Origin: Phytophthora colocasiae
Lineage: Eukaryota > Oomycota > Peronosporomycetes > Peronosporales > Peronosporaceae
Assembly (NCBI GenBank): GCA_018806915.1
Contig: JAGKQI010000043.1
Location: 868,001-932,000 of the forward strand
DNA length: 64,000 nucleotides
Direction: 5' to 3'
Shown: one piece after another, positions 10,011 to 20,727 of the stretch
Layout: each line of letters begins with the position of its first letter
Numbering within the stretch: the first letter of the stretch is position 1
Notes under the pieces: generated by a model
What the model was told of the DNA's origin: nothing
The model's database searches: none
What the model saw: the letters and a program-made list of their open reading frames with translations, nothing else
Made by a program: the position numbers and the translations under genes

Positions 10011-11603
10011 AGATTCTGTATTCTTGAAGATGCTTCCTTAGCCACCAATATGACATTTTGTCGTTATCTCTCCAATTTTCCAGGTCTGTTTGTAAATCTT
10101 CGGGGAGGGTCTCAATTTTCTTCTTTGTTGGAGATGCACTAGAGGCAAAAGCGCGACCTCGCTTCAGTTTCCAAGTCTCCGTGTCCTCATATCGTTTTTT
10201 AAGTGTTTTTGTTGATCGTGCACTCTTCTTATTTTACTTAATCACATATTCCGAGACGTGAATAACCATACTGTTGTCGGTAGCCAAGCGATTCAGAAAA
10301 GTCTCAAACACTACACCAGCCAGAGAGCCATGACCAGCAGCACGTGCCCAGTGAAAGAAGCGAAGAAGAGGCTCTGACCGAAGGGTTTTCGATATCAACC
10401 TAGCACCAAAGTGCGAATCGACACGTTGTTCCCAGTTCGAAGTATAACGGGATCTTGAGTGTTCTTGACGAATGTTTGGCGCAATAGATCAACTTGGTTA
10501 TTGCCAGTTTGAATATTCCCGCACAGAGATGTAAAATCGGTCTTCCATGTCTTCCGTTTGAAATCTGTACACTTTCTTTCCAAATTTGAAGAGGTCCTGT
10601 TTCTTCCAGCACGGTAGTAGACAGCGATACGCTTCCTCATCCCATCTTTGCTTCAGCTCCGCTTGCTGCGATGTCGCTAGCATTCTGAACGTGATCAGCC
10701 CAGGTGGAATACTTTCATACAAAAATCCATCCAGCAATAGCCACACGTCGGAACGTTTATCGAGCTCTGAGTAAATGGCCACGGCACACTCAGGTGAGCA
10801 TCTCGGCACCGTGAAAAACACGACTTTATCTCTTGATATCCAAGATACAAGAGGCAGTAACCCTGGTCCATTTTGGTCGACCGACGATACACCAGCACAT
10901 TCTTCTTGTGTTTGAGAACGAGGAAGAACGCCATCACAACCAACAGCGTCGACTTGCCAATTCCAGGAGACCCCACAAGGACACATTTGTCGTAGGAGGA
11001 ACTACCTGAAGACTCTCGGAACCATCGTCTCAAAAGGATCGACGCTACTTGCTTCTCCTCCTCTCGCCAGAAGATTTTCTTCTTCGCCGTGCGTCCACCA
11101 CAGGACTCCATAATCTGCCAGATCAAAGGAATCTTACGAACTTTGCCAGCTTTCCATTCATCCAACGAACACTCTGCCAGGTACTGCTTCCAGTTTTTCA
11201 AGGGGTTAAATTCTGGGATTTGTACTGCTGGAGCTAAAGCGAGTCCTTGAGGTGGATCTTGAGGTGGAATCACCACCAGCACGTGAACCACCTCCTCTGT
11301 GGGTGACACACCAGACCCAAGCAATTCCGAATGACTCAGGTTCCAATTCCCGCGCATCTTTTTATACGGAGTGACATCCCCACTCAGAAGCACCGCATCC
11401 AGAGAATCCAAAGAATCGTCGTTTTTCATCCACGCACCGTTCTTCTTCGCCTGGAAAAGTTTTAGCTTATGAGATGAAAACTTCACATCGTCATTCACCT
11501 CCTTGATGGCCTCTTTCAACTTGGTTACAGACGCATCCGCATCGATGTCCACATCAATTACTTCTTCCGCTTCACCAACGATGACGCAGCATAGATTCAC
11601 CAT
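10011..11603 (-). pseudogene. CRN effector copy 1, truncated and frameshifted
   Basis: It starts at 11603 with MVNLCC, as in the intact copy at 53125. The N-terminal half has the CRN ubiquitin-like/header region with LFQAKK in place of LFLAKK, the HVLVVIPP motif that closes the CRN N-terminal module, and a P-loop NTPase (GSPGIGKST). A one-base loss near 10835 breaks the frame after the P-loop. From about 10500 downward the sequence departs strongly from the other copies, with a shorter and only distantly similar C-terminal half (a WRDNDKMSYWW-like segment at 10035-10070 matches WRDEDSLSYWY of the others). The gypsy LTR cuts the 3' end at 10010. CRNs are secreted oomycete effectors that act in host nuclei; this copy cannot encode a whole protein. 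Confidence 0.85.
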
Positions 11604-12301
11604 CTTTCCTGAAGGCGGTGGATTCTGAAATGACTGAATAAGGGAGGGGAGAATTTCGAATCGTATTGACGCAAATCAGCTTGATCACCACTACATTTAC
11701 TTAGTAGTGATTCACTACAGTAGACTCAAAGGGGATGTCGATAATTTACTCGACAACAAAACAAATGTTCTCGGAACGTTGCTGACATCGTACGGTTAAA
11801 TGAATACGAGACCCAGAGCTCTCACTTCGAAGGGCCTCGTCTTTTGAGGGTAACTGGCTGCGTCGAGGAAACTCGAAAGAAGCCTGCAGCGATGGAACCG
11901 AGAATGATGATTCCGACGCAAGGTGGGAGGCTGGCTTAGCTGTAGTGCGTGGTTGTGGATAAAGACTTTACCGAGATTAAGGTTTACGCGAAGACCGAGA
12001 GAAAATTTGAGCCGCATCGCCGCTATATGACGCACTTGACGTCTGTTGGTATTCGTCGTGCCTCGGCACCAGCGACCGTGGGATGATAGACAGGTTCGAA
12101 CGCAGCGTTCGCAGCGGAAATGGTGGCGATGTCGACAGCCCTCGGAAATTGGCGAAGGACCCTAATGGACCTAGCGAAAGAAGCTGATTGCCTCGAGAAA
12201 TTGAACTAGATTTGCGATCAGATCTTGCATTAGCCTCGAGTCGAGGCCCTCGACACAAGGTAACATAATTACTAGGTTAACTAGATGCTTCAAATGTGTT
12301 C
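11604..12301. other. Spacer between CRN copies 1 and 2
   Basis: After a short CRN leader, no gene is supported. The segment 12246-12301 (GCCCTCGACACAAGG onward) is the same sequence that follows the right LTR at 20672 and 38354. Here it is continuous with its left flank, so it shows the site without the LTR element. Confidence 0.6.
11626..11634 (-). promoter_or_regulatory. Initiator-like element of CRN copy 1
   Basis: On the minus strand this reads GTCATTTCA and lies about 23 nt before the ATG. It resembles the oomycete initiator core (TCAYTYY). The same element stands at the same distance before CRN copy 6. Confidence 0.4.
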
Positions 12302-12702
12302 CTAGTGTAAACGCGATCGCTTACTTGGCGGGAGCTCATAACTCTCACTCGGCTTTTCTTCTTTGTGAGTCGCGCTGTAGCGCCAACCATCGCTTCGGTA
12401 TTCAAGAGGGGATATATCAAAGTAACCCGCAAAGACTTGGCACGCCCCACCCACACCCTTTACAACGATCTTGTTGCACGAGTCGAGATCAGGACAGACA
12501 ACAATGTAGATCGGTGACTCAAAACCTTTCGCAGTGAAAATCTTGATCAGTGGCTTCAACTGCTTCTCATCGACAGTGTGTTGCTGTCCAACCGCTAGAT
12601 GAATGAAAGCCCCTCGACGCTTCTTGTTGGAGGAAGAAGGCTTGAGCTTCACAATGCCATCAATATTCGGGAAATCGTCACAGTAGGGATACCAATACGA
12701 CG

Positions 12703-14551
12703 GTAGACTTTTAAATGGATCATATTCCGATCAACACAAAAAAGGTCAACCCCATAATTTTGCACTGGTCAAGGGATTTGGTCAAATCTATTGGTTGACC
12801 TGGCCCGACATTCCATCTTTGGCTCTGTGCCCCACACTCCCTCCGACCCACTATGCAGCAAGAAGGCCCCCGTCATCAGTATCGACGCTGGAACTATCTC
12901 CCCCGTCATCCGCTGACACTCACGCCAGCCAGCAGTGCTCACTTAGAAAGCGTTCAGGTCGAAGCAGGAGCTCGGAGCGCAGAAGCCTTTCAAGTCGGAG
13001 CTCAAACCTCAACATGATCGAAGCTGAAACAGAAGCCGGAGTTCAGGGCGTGAGCGACACCGAAGCAAGTCCCGGAGACCTGTGGAAGGGCGAAGCAGGA
13101 GCTGGAGTTCTGGACGTGGGCGACACCGATGCAGGAGCCGGAGTTTCGAACGAAGCATGAACTCTGGATGTGGTCAAGGCAGAGCTAGAGACGGAATTCC
13201 AGGCATGGGCGACACCCAAGTAGGTGTTCGGGGATTGAACGGTGGAGAATAACCCTCCTCGCTAAAGCAATACCGATGGCGATCAGCGGACAATACCTAC
13301 TCATCCCAGGCTAAACCCTGCAACAGCAGAACCGACCACTATAGCAGTACCAACCACTACAGTAGCACTTGTTGAAGTAAGTGCGGCACCTAACAGGCGC
13401 AGGTATTTCTGTGTTTTATGCCGCTAGACACGCATTTACACGCAACAACCAGTCCGACGTCAGGACTCGTACAGGTATGGCACATATAGAAGCGCAAAAT
13501 GCAAAGACAAACTGCAATTTATTCACAAGAAGAACGAGTACGAGTTTCGCGATGAGAACACGTGTCAGCGTGGCCGGCGTGCCACTTTGCCGCCGGAACT
13601 GGCTGTGACTGAAGATATGGAAGAGGCTACTGATACTATGACCCCGACACGTATGGATCGTACTCCGGAACCTATTTGGAAGCAAGTACACGATGGCTTC
13701 TACCCTGAATCTCTCTGTCCTTAGTTAAGTATGGGCTTACATGCAAAAAAGTAATCCAGCGTGGGCATCGGACTCGGCGGAGCCATTTCGATCCAGACCT
13801 GCATGGTGTAGTGGAAGCTCCTCTGTTATCATTGGTGCCAGGTAGCAGGCAGCCATTTCTCCAATTCTACAGCAATAAACCTCTAGAGTGATATCAACGC
13901 ATTGCCACCTCCCCACCCGTCACTACCTGCTTTCATCGCCACGATTCAAATCCTCTCCCACGTCGATCGAATCGATGCCATGGCGAAGTGTCATGCCACC
14001 AGTGAATCTCTCTGAATCTGTAGTCTTGGAATAGTGTCAATAAACTTATGCACGGTCATTTACAGGCAAGGGAACGTCCAAACAACTCTGGCAGGTACAG
14101 GAGAACGACGAGATTATACTGGTGAACAACATATCGGCCAAGGAGTACGGCTTCCACGAGACCATGCAGTACATTATGAACGTGCCCAAGCCGGCAGTGA
14201 TCCGATTCCGCCGACCTCCAGCAAACAGACTTAAGGCTGGCGGCTCGCCTCCTAAGCTGACAGAGAGCGCATCGCTGCCAACGTCTCAGATGGCGGCGAT
14301 AAACATTGCTGCACAGCCACAACGGGCGCCATCTCCAGGACGTTCATCCAGTAATGCCCGGCCAGCTCCTGTACGGAGTCAGTCTGTGAGCACGTACTAC
14401 AATTTAGATATCCACGAGCACATACCGTGTACCTGATGTTCATGTATTTTTTTAGGCGATCAACTTTGGTCAACGTTTTTGAAGTGGTCAACGGATTTGG
14501 TCATTGACCTTTTTTGTTTTGATCGGAATATGATCCATTTATAATCCTTCG
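12703..14551. mobile_element. Non-autonomous Mutator-like element (1849 bp) with 9-bp target duplication
   Basis: It is flanked by the direct repeat CAATACGAC (12694-12702 and 14552-14560), which occurs once at this point in the other CRN copies. The termini form an inverted repeat. The shared core ATGGATCATATTCCGATCAA lies at both ends in opposite orientation, and the outermost bases are imperfect. Inside each end are further GGTCAA/TTGACC motifs. A 9-bp duplication and long inverted ends fit the Mutator superfamily. No transposase is present. The interior (12790-14440) is unrelated sequence, including a PDZ-like exon, as in Pack-MULEs. Confidence 0.8.
14065..14436 (+). pseudogene. Captured PDZ-like gene fragment inside the Mutator-like element
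   Basis: The open frame runs in without a start codon directly after a TTTACAG acceptor-like site (ending 14064). It reads LWQVQENDEIILVNN, then SAKEYGFHETMQYIM and VIRFRRPP. That order matches the second half of a PDZ domain: the EGDxIlxVNg turn, the helix, then the last strand. A Pro/Ser/Ala-rich tail follows, up to a stop at 14434-14436. It is probably a host exon picked up by the transposon. Earlier parts of the interior (12795-13740) contain open but unrecognised stretches that may be other captured pieces. Confidence 0.5.
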
Positions 14552-15489
14552 CAATACGACAACGAATCCTCGTCTCTCCACTTCTTCAGCTCCTTCTCCT
14601 CAAAGCCATACCATGTTGCAGTTTCAGAGCAGAAAGCTTCCCCTTCCTTCAGATCCAACTTAACCATGTCCACCACCTGCCGTTCTTTACTACGCTTGAG
14701 TGGATCGTATTCCGATACGTACAGGATCAAGTCATTATCGACGGCCAAGCGATGAAAACAAATCTCAAAAACGGTGCCAGCAAGAGCGTCATGACCAGCT
14801 CCTTGAGCCCAGCGAAGACAGCGAAGAAGCTCTTCCGACCGAAGTTCCTGTGAGAGCAAGAGAACTGCATACTCCGAATCGATGACTCTCTCCCATTGCG
14901 AACGGAACAGATAATTCTCGAGGTCTTGCGTGTTCTTCACGTACGTACGTGCGGCGCAACTTATCAACGTGATAGCTCCCAGAATCGACATTCCGAGGAT
15001 AGAGAGCCAATAGGTTTTTCACCTGCGTGCACACAGTAGAAACTATTATCCGCATGTCCTCGAGAAAGTTTGCCGTCTCTTTTGCAAATATCCGAACGGA
15101 TCCACCAGAGATGTAAAAACGGTCTTCCATGTTCTTCTCTTCGAATGTTGTACACTTCTGTTCCCAATTTGAAGAGGTCCTGCTTCTTCCAACACGGTAA
15201 TAGACAGCGATACGCTTCCTCATCCCATCTTTGCTTCAGCTCCGCTTGCTGCGATGTCGCCAGCATTCTGAACGTGATCAGCCCAGGTGGAATACTTTCA
15301 TACTCAAGTCCATCCAGCAATAGCCACACGTTGGAACGTTTATCGAGCTCTGAGTAAATGGCCACGGCACACTCAGGTGAGTATCTCTGCACCGTGAAAA
15401 ACACAACTTTACCCTCTTGATATCCAAGATACAAGAAGCAGTAACCCTGGTCCACTTTGGTCGACCGACGATACACCAGCACATTCTTC

Positions 15490-15990
15490 TGTCGCGACCC
15501 CTTTTCGGTGGGTCACTAAGGATCGGGTACCCGCGGGCTGTTTGAAGAGTACGGACCCGGACGGGGTGCACGAAGACTAGACTAGTAGTAGAAGAGTAGA
15601 CGAGAGTGTAAAATGCAAAAGTTCTTGTTCTGGCTTGTTATTCAGCAGGTAAATTCGAGACTCTGACTAGATTCACGCGAGGTCTTGACCAGCACTTGTA
15701 GGGATGACACACCTCCAACTTGGATGACCTAGAGACCGAGAGGCGACCTCCGTCCTCAGCGCGAAGAGCACGCAAGAGGTACTTAGAAGTAGTTCACGTT
15801 CTACGTCCGTCGTCCAAGAGAGCGAACAGAGTAGACGAAAGTAGACCTCGGACAGTAAACTAGGCCCACCGGCCACTTCAGTGTATGGTCACAACGCTCA
15901 GCATCGTGGTGAACTCGAAGTCGACAATGTCGACGGACAAGAAGCACAACCGAAGCTGGTTCACACGTAGAATTCCCGGGTACGGGACAT
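15490..15990 (-). repeat. LTR of TR-GAG element, copy 1, left (3' LTR on minus strand)
   Basis: It begins TGTCGCGACC and ends GTACGGGACA. It is repeated at 20172, 33222 and 37854. Confidence 0.9.
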
Positions 15991-18000
15991 ACTCCCCGAC
16001 CAAAACGTTGAACGTCCTCGTTCAACTCGGTAGGTCTTGTTGTCCAGTGTGACACTGGCCGACGTAGAGTTCACCGCAGTAAAGATACAGTCGAAGTAAT
16101 TGAACCACTCGAAACGCACAGATAGTGGATCAGGTAGGAAGTAGCAGAGTATCGGACAGGATAGATCAAAGGGTGAATATTCCGCACGGCCGGACCGAAC
16201 AATTCACATTCAAGAGGTCCCCACAGTCAGGATCACTTCACACTTCAACTTCGAACTCACAATTAGAAGGAGTAGTCGATGTCGCTCGAACAGGATAGAG
16301 TACTTCCCTCGAAAAACAGGTAGTCACTTGGAGTAGTAGTAGTGGCCCAGAATCCTTGTCAAAGAGAACCATCTGGTATTGTCAGGACACGGCTGCCATA
16401 AGCCTCAGCGAGTCATTGAAGAGAGCCCCACCGCTTGTCCAGAAGTAACACTTCTCAAAGTCACTTCACCGAGCAGTCTCACGACACTCAGTCACTTATC
16501 CAGGTAGATGTTCCAAGCTCAAACCAGTCACTCATCACGAAGTAGTTAGAAGTGGCTCGACCAGTCACTCATCACGAAGTAGATGTTCTACCAGCCACTC
16601 ATCTCGAAGTCACATGAGCAAGAGGGTATCAAAGCCGCTTCTCTAAGTGGGCTCATCAGACACAACCTCTGCTCACTTCAACTTGAGTTCCACTCAGTAC
16701 TTCGACTTCACTCTCAGCGCCAGTGTTTCGCTTCAAGTCCTGGTAGCAGCAAGTAGCTAGAGCTCACTTCGAATCCAAGGTCCAAATAATTCAGTCAGTA
16801 TTCTCGTCCAAAACGCATGACTGCAAGTAGACCAGTCAGATCCAGGTAGTTCAGGCAGCAAGTACCCCAGGCAACAAGTACTCCAGACAGCTAGTGCTTC
16901 AGGCAATTGGTACTCCAGACAGCTAGTACTTCAGGCAACTAGTACTCCAGGCTACTAGTGCTTCTGTCACTTGTGGAGTCGAACGCCAGCAACTTTGGTC
17001 CGTGCTCACGTCAGAGTCGAAATATAGTAAGTAGTTCATTCCGCAAGTACTTCACTTCAGCCAGTGTTCACGTCAGAGTCAAAAGGTAGCAAGTCGTTCA
17101 TTCCGCAAGTACTTCACTTCAGCCAGTGTTCACGTCAGAGTCAAAAGGTAGCAGGTCGTTCATTCCGCAAGTACTTCACTTCAGCCAGTGTTCACGTCAG
17201 AGTTGAAAGGTAGCAAGTAGTTCATTCCGCAAGTACTTTACTTCAGCCAGTGTTCACGTCAGAGTCGAAAGGTAGCGAGTTGTTCATTCCGCAAGTACTT
17301 TATATCAGCCAGTGTTCACGTCAGAGTTGAAAGATAGCAAGTAGTTCATTCCGCAAGTACTTTACTTCAGCCAGTGTTCACGTCAGAGTCGAAAGGTAGC
17401 AAGTAGTTCATTCCGCAAGTACTTTACTTCAGCCAGTGTTCACGTCAGCGTAGATCGGCATCAATTATTTCAGTCGCGGGTAGAGTTAATCAGCAGTAAG
17501 TCCTTCAGTCAGCGGATGGAGGAGTCGATCACCGGCGGCTACTTAGGTCAGTGACGGAGTCGATCAAACTCGACTACTTCAATCGGTGACGAAGTAGATC
17601 ACCAGCGGCTACTTCGGTTCGTGGCGGAGTCGATCAAAATCAACTACTTTGGTCAGTGAATGAGTCGATCAGCAGCAGGTACTTCAGGTATGTGGTACTC
17701 CCCGACCACGACCAAACCATCACTTCGAAAACTCCATGATAAAGTTGCAGCCTCCCCGACCAAGACTTGACTCACTCCAACTAACAGTCGAGATCGATCA
17801 ATACATCACCCCGCGACTTCATCCACTTGACATCTCACTCAGCCATACTGGTAGTCACTGTGGGCTCACTTCATGAGTCATCGACTATCTTGTCGAGTCC
17901 AGTCTACTTCGCAGTCACAGCTGCAACCAGGATTACTAGTCCCCCGGGATCGAATACTCTCGTCTGCACTCTGTCCACTCCAGTTGTGCCCACTTCCCAA
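15991..18000. other. Non-coding interior of TR-GAG copy 1 with minisatellite and inverted block
   Basis: No coding frame is supported. It is rich in AGTCACT/CAGTCACTTC-type short motifs, short degenerate repeats near 16855-16975 and a 62-bp tandem array (17002-17450). The block 16508-17499 is inverted relative to TR-GAG copy 2. Confidence 0.7.
17002..17450. repeat. 62-bp tandem repeat, seven units
   Basis: Seven near-identical units each contain TTCATTCCGCAAGTACTT (17037, 17097, 17158, 17220, 17282, 17345, 17407, approximate positions) and TTCACGTCAGAGT. The other element copy has six units in the opposite orientation (34300-34680). Confidence 0.9.
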
Positions 18001-18004
18001 CTAG

Positions 18005-19884
18005 TCACAATCGTCTCAGTCCCTCTGGTAGTAGTCGGCTCACTCCGTTTGCCATGTGCGTCTGTCTGGGTTGCGTCCGGGAACTCTCCGTAAGTATTCG
18101 ATGTAGCTGTTGACTCCCAGTCCCGTTGGTAGTAGTTAATCCACTTAGTAGTTCGTGTTGCTCTTCTCCTAGAGCGTTTAGGGCAATCACCTCTTTTCCC
18201 AGCACAGTCACTTCGTCTTCGTTCGACTCTTCAAACTTGGCAGTCACACTCTCATACATGTAGTCACTCCTCTTTTGAGGCACGACGCCCCGTTGGTCAC
18301 CACGCTCCCATCCTCTGCTAGGACAGTCCGTCGTCCTTAGGTCTTGATATGCAGGTTCGGTAGTAGTAGTAGTTGTTGTTGTTGTTTTCGCAGCACGGGT
18401 CTTGTCACAAAAGTTCCGTTGAGTTCTACGAATGAGGTGTTTCACGCCGTTTGATACTGTGTCGGACCTCGTTCCTGGCTCCATCATCAGACCACTCGCG
18501 TAAGTGTTCATCCAGCACGCATTTACTCCTTCACACAGTCTTCGCTCTTCAGTTCCAGACACGTTCACTCCAGTTGTTGTCAGTTCTCTTCGTAAGTCGT
18601 CCATCTAATTCAGTCTCACTCACCCAGTTTCCATCAGTCCACCTTTCACAAGAGCCGCTCCAGTCACTTCGACTCCGCCAAGATACACTTCAGGTAGTGA
18701 ACTCCTCGAGGTACTTCCACAGACACCTCCACTTTGAAACAGTAGATGAGTGACTTCATTGTCGTCCACTTCATCTTCATCTAGTTGCTCATCAGCTACT
18801 TCTTCGAGTAGGTAGTCCAGTTCGCCATAAGTAGACGCTCCAGTAGCGACTTCAGTACTGTTCGACCTCCCACTTTTTTGGTTGAGGTTACTCGTCAGGG
18901 CTACTTCGTCAGCTCTACCGGCTTCGGGTATATCACAGGTCACTTCAGCTGAGTTACTCTTACGGGTTCCATCAGGTAGCTCGGACACCAGTCATTTCGG
19001 GTAGTTCTTCTCCAGGTGCATCAGGTAGATGAACTCGCTCACTCGGCACAAACACAGGACACTCCTTCAGGATTTGTCCAGGATTCTCGGAAACACTCAC
19101 GCTCATCCAAAACGCTCTTCTCGACGGGGACTCTCTCGTCAGTGGGGATCGCAGTCACTGTCACTTGCTCACTGGTGCACTTCTGTTCATTTCTCCCTAG
19201 ATTCACCGTAGCTCCAAACTTCGATTTAGTCACTCGGTCGTTGAGGACTACTCTCGTTGGGCAGTCGACGGCAGCGTGGCCAGCAACTTCACACAGGAAA
19301 CACGTTCGACTCAAGACTGGTAACTGCATCACACCTTCACTCGGAAACACTTGGTACAGGGACTGTGACAGGTGACTCGGTGGGAAGTCATCAACTCCAA
19401 GTACTCCAAGACCGAGTAGTCTTCAAGAACTTGGACTAGTTCGTAACTGGTTACTTGTTGCAACTCGAACTCAACTTGATGAACTGGACGAACTTGTCTG
19501 TTTCCGAAGTGCACTAGAGGCAGAGTAGACTGTACAGTTATGGTAGGATGGAATGGCTCTCGGGAAAGGCGACGGATCACTTCGAAACTGGTTCTTCAAG
19601 TAGTACTGTGGTAGGGTTTGGAGTGCTTGGGAGTACTCGAACTGGTATTGATGAGAATCCGACGGTTGAGATGAGATGACTTGCGGTAGCACTCCGTAAG
19701 ATAGCATGGTCAGTCCACTCAAATTGGACCCCTCACTCGTTGAACTCCCTGAGTCACTCTCGCGCGTAACTCGGAAATCACTCTCATCACTAGTTGTGAG
19801 TTGCATCTTGGTTTCTTCTGTCAGGACTACTTCTTCTAACACTCCCGCCCAGGTAATCAACTTCTTGTTACCGAACCCACACAA
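18005..19884 (-). pseudogene. Gag-like gene of TR-GAG copy 1, several frameshifts
   Basis: Minus-strand pieces from 19884 downward give a Ser/Asp-rich N-terminal part, a region ending near YLELMTSH, then a CFLCEVAGHAAVDC zinc knuckle (CX2CX4HX4C, near 19285) followed by an acidic Ser/Thr-rich tail to about 18005. This is the order expected of a retroelement Gag/nucleocapsid. Relative to copy 2, an 11-bp deletion near 19510 breaks the first piece, and other shifts split the tail (18988-18620 and 18604-18005). No protease or polymerase follows. Confidence 0.65.
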
Positions 19885-20171
19885 CTGGTTGGTACTGCAA
19901 AGTAACTCGTCTACTTGAGTAGATCTTCACAGGTAGTTCACTTCGGACCACTTAAACACACAAGAAGACGCTTTCCGAATCGGAGTTGGTCCCGACCTCA
20001 GGTGTAGTCGCCGAGCACCTCCCTAGTTGACCCCTGTCGAACTAGCAGCGACGCTTCTCGCAAGTGAAAGCAGCTCCTTCTCCGGATGCACTTATCCGTA
20101 TGTGTAGTCTTCGTCAGTGAGCACCGTGCGACTCCTACTCCGGCGGACGAGTACCCTGCTTCTCCACCACT

Positions 20172-20671
20172 TGTCGCGACCCCTTTTCGGTGGGTCACTA
20201 AGGATCGGGTACCCGCGGGCTGTTTGAAGAGTACGGACCCGGACGGGGTGCACGAAGACTAGACTAGTAGTAGAAGAGTAGACGAGAGTGTAAAATGCAA
20301 AAGTTCTTGTTCTGGCTTGTTATTCAGCAGGTAAATTCGAGACTCTGACTAGATTCACGCGAGGTCTTGACCAGCACTTGTAGGGATGACACACCTCCAA
20401 CTTGGATGACCTAGAGACCGAGAGGCGACCTCCGTCCTCAGCGCGAAGAGCACGCAAGAGGTACTTAGAAGTAGTTCACGTTCTACGTCCGTCGTCCAAG
20501 AGAGCGAACAGAGTAGACGAAAGTAGACCTCGGACAGTAAACTAGGCCCACCGGCCACTTCAGTGTATGGTCACAACGCTCAGCATCGTGGTGAACTCGA
20601 AGTCGACAATGTCGACGGACAAGAAGCACAACCGAAGCTGGTTCACACGTAGAATTCCCGGGTACGGGACA
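20172..20671 (-). repeat. LTR of TR-GAG element, copy 1, right (5' LTR on minus strand)
   Basis: It has the same sequence as the left LTR. The base after it (20672) starts GCCCTCGACAC, which is identical to the sequence after the right LTR of copy 2. Confidence 0.9.
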
Positions 20672-20727
20672 GCCCTCGACACAAGGTAACATAATTACTA
20701 GGTTAACTAGATGCTTCAAATGTGTTC

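Larger units (their letters stand above)
12302..15489 (-). pseudogene. CRN effector copy 2, split by a Mutator-like element and cut by an LTR
   Basis: Reading leftward on the minus strand, the remaining CRN starts at the LTR edge (15489). It contains the NTPase region after the P-loop (LLLDGLEYE Walker B-like), then the middle domain. It is interrupted at 14551-12703 by the inserted element and resumes with the C-terminal nuclease-like region, ending at a PPSKRSRLH tail at 12302. The LFLAK/HVLV module and the P-loop are absent. A 4-bp ACGT duplication near 14945 shifts the frame and is shared with copies 3 and 4. Confidence 0.85.
15490..20671 (-). mobile_element. Non-autonomous LTR retrotransposon (TR-GAG type), copy 1
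   Basis: Two nearly identical 0.5 kb LTRs (15490-15990 and 20172-20671, each TGTC...GACA) enclose 4.2 kb. On the minus strand the 5' LTR is the right one. It is followed by a possible primer-binding site (TGGTGGAGAAGCAGGGT, 20169-20153), and a purine-rich GGTCGGGGAG precedes the left LTR. The interior has a gag-like zinc knuckle but no reverse transcriptase or integrase. The outer flanks do not match as a target duplication: the left is CRN coding sequence (CATTCTTC) and the right is GCCCT. This object is therefore a hybrid of two insertions. Confidence 0.85.

Noticed and set aside
11796..12258. Arg/Ser-rich minus-strand frames in the spacer between CRN 1 and 2
   Set aside because: They overlap each other and lack any recognisable domain, and no second copy exists to test conservation.
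17002..17450. Regular 62-bp repeats that could suggest a CRISPR-like array
   Set aside because: Units are head-to-tail and nearly identical over their whole length, with no variable spacers. The setting is an LTR element in a eukaryote.
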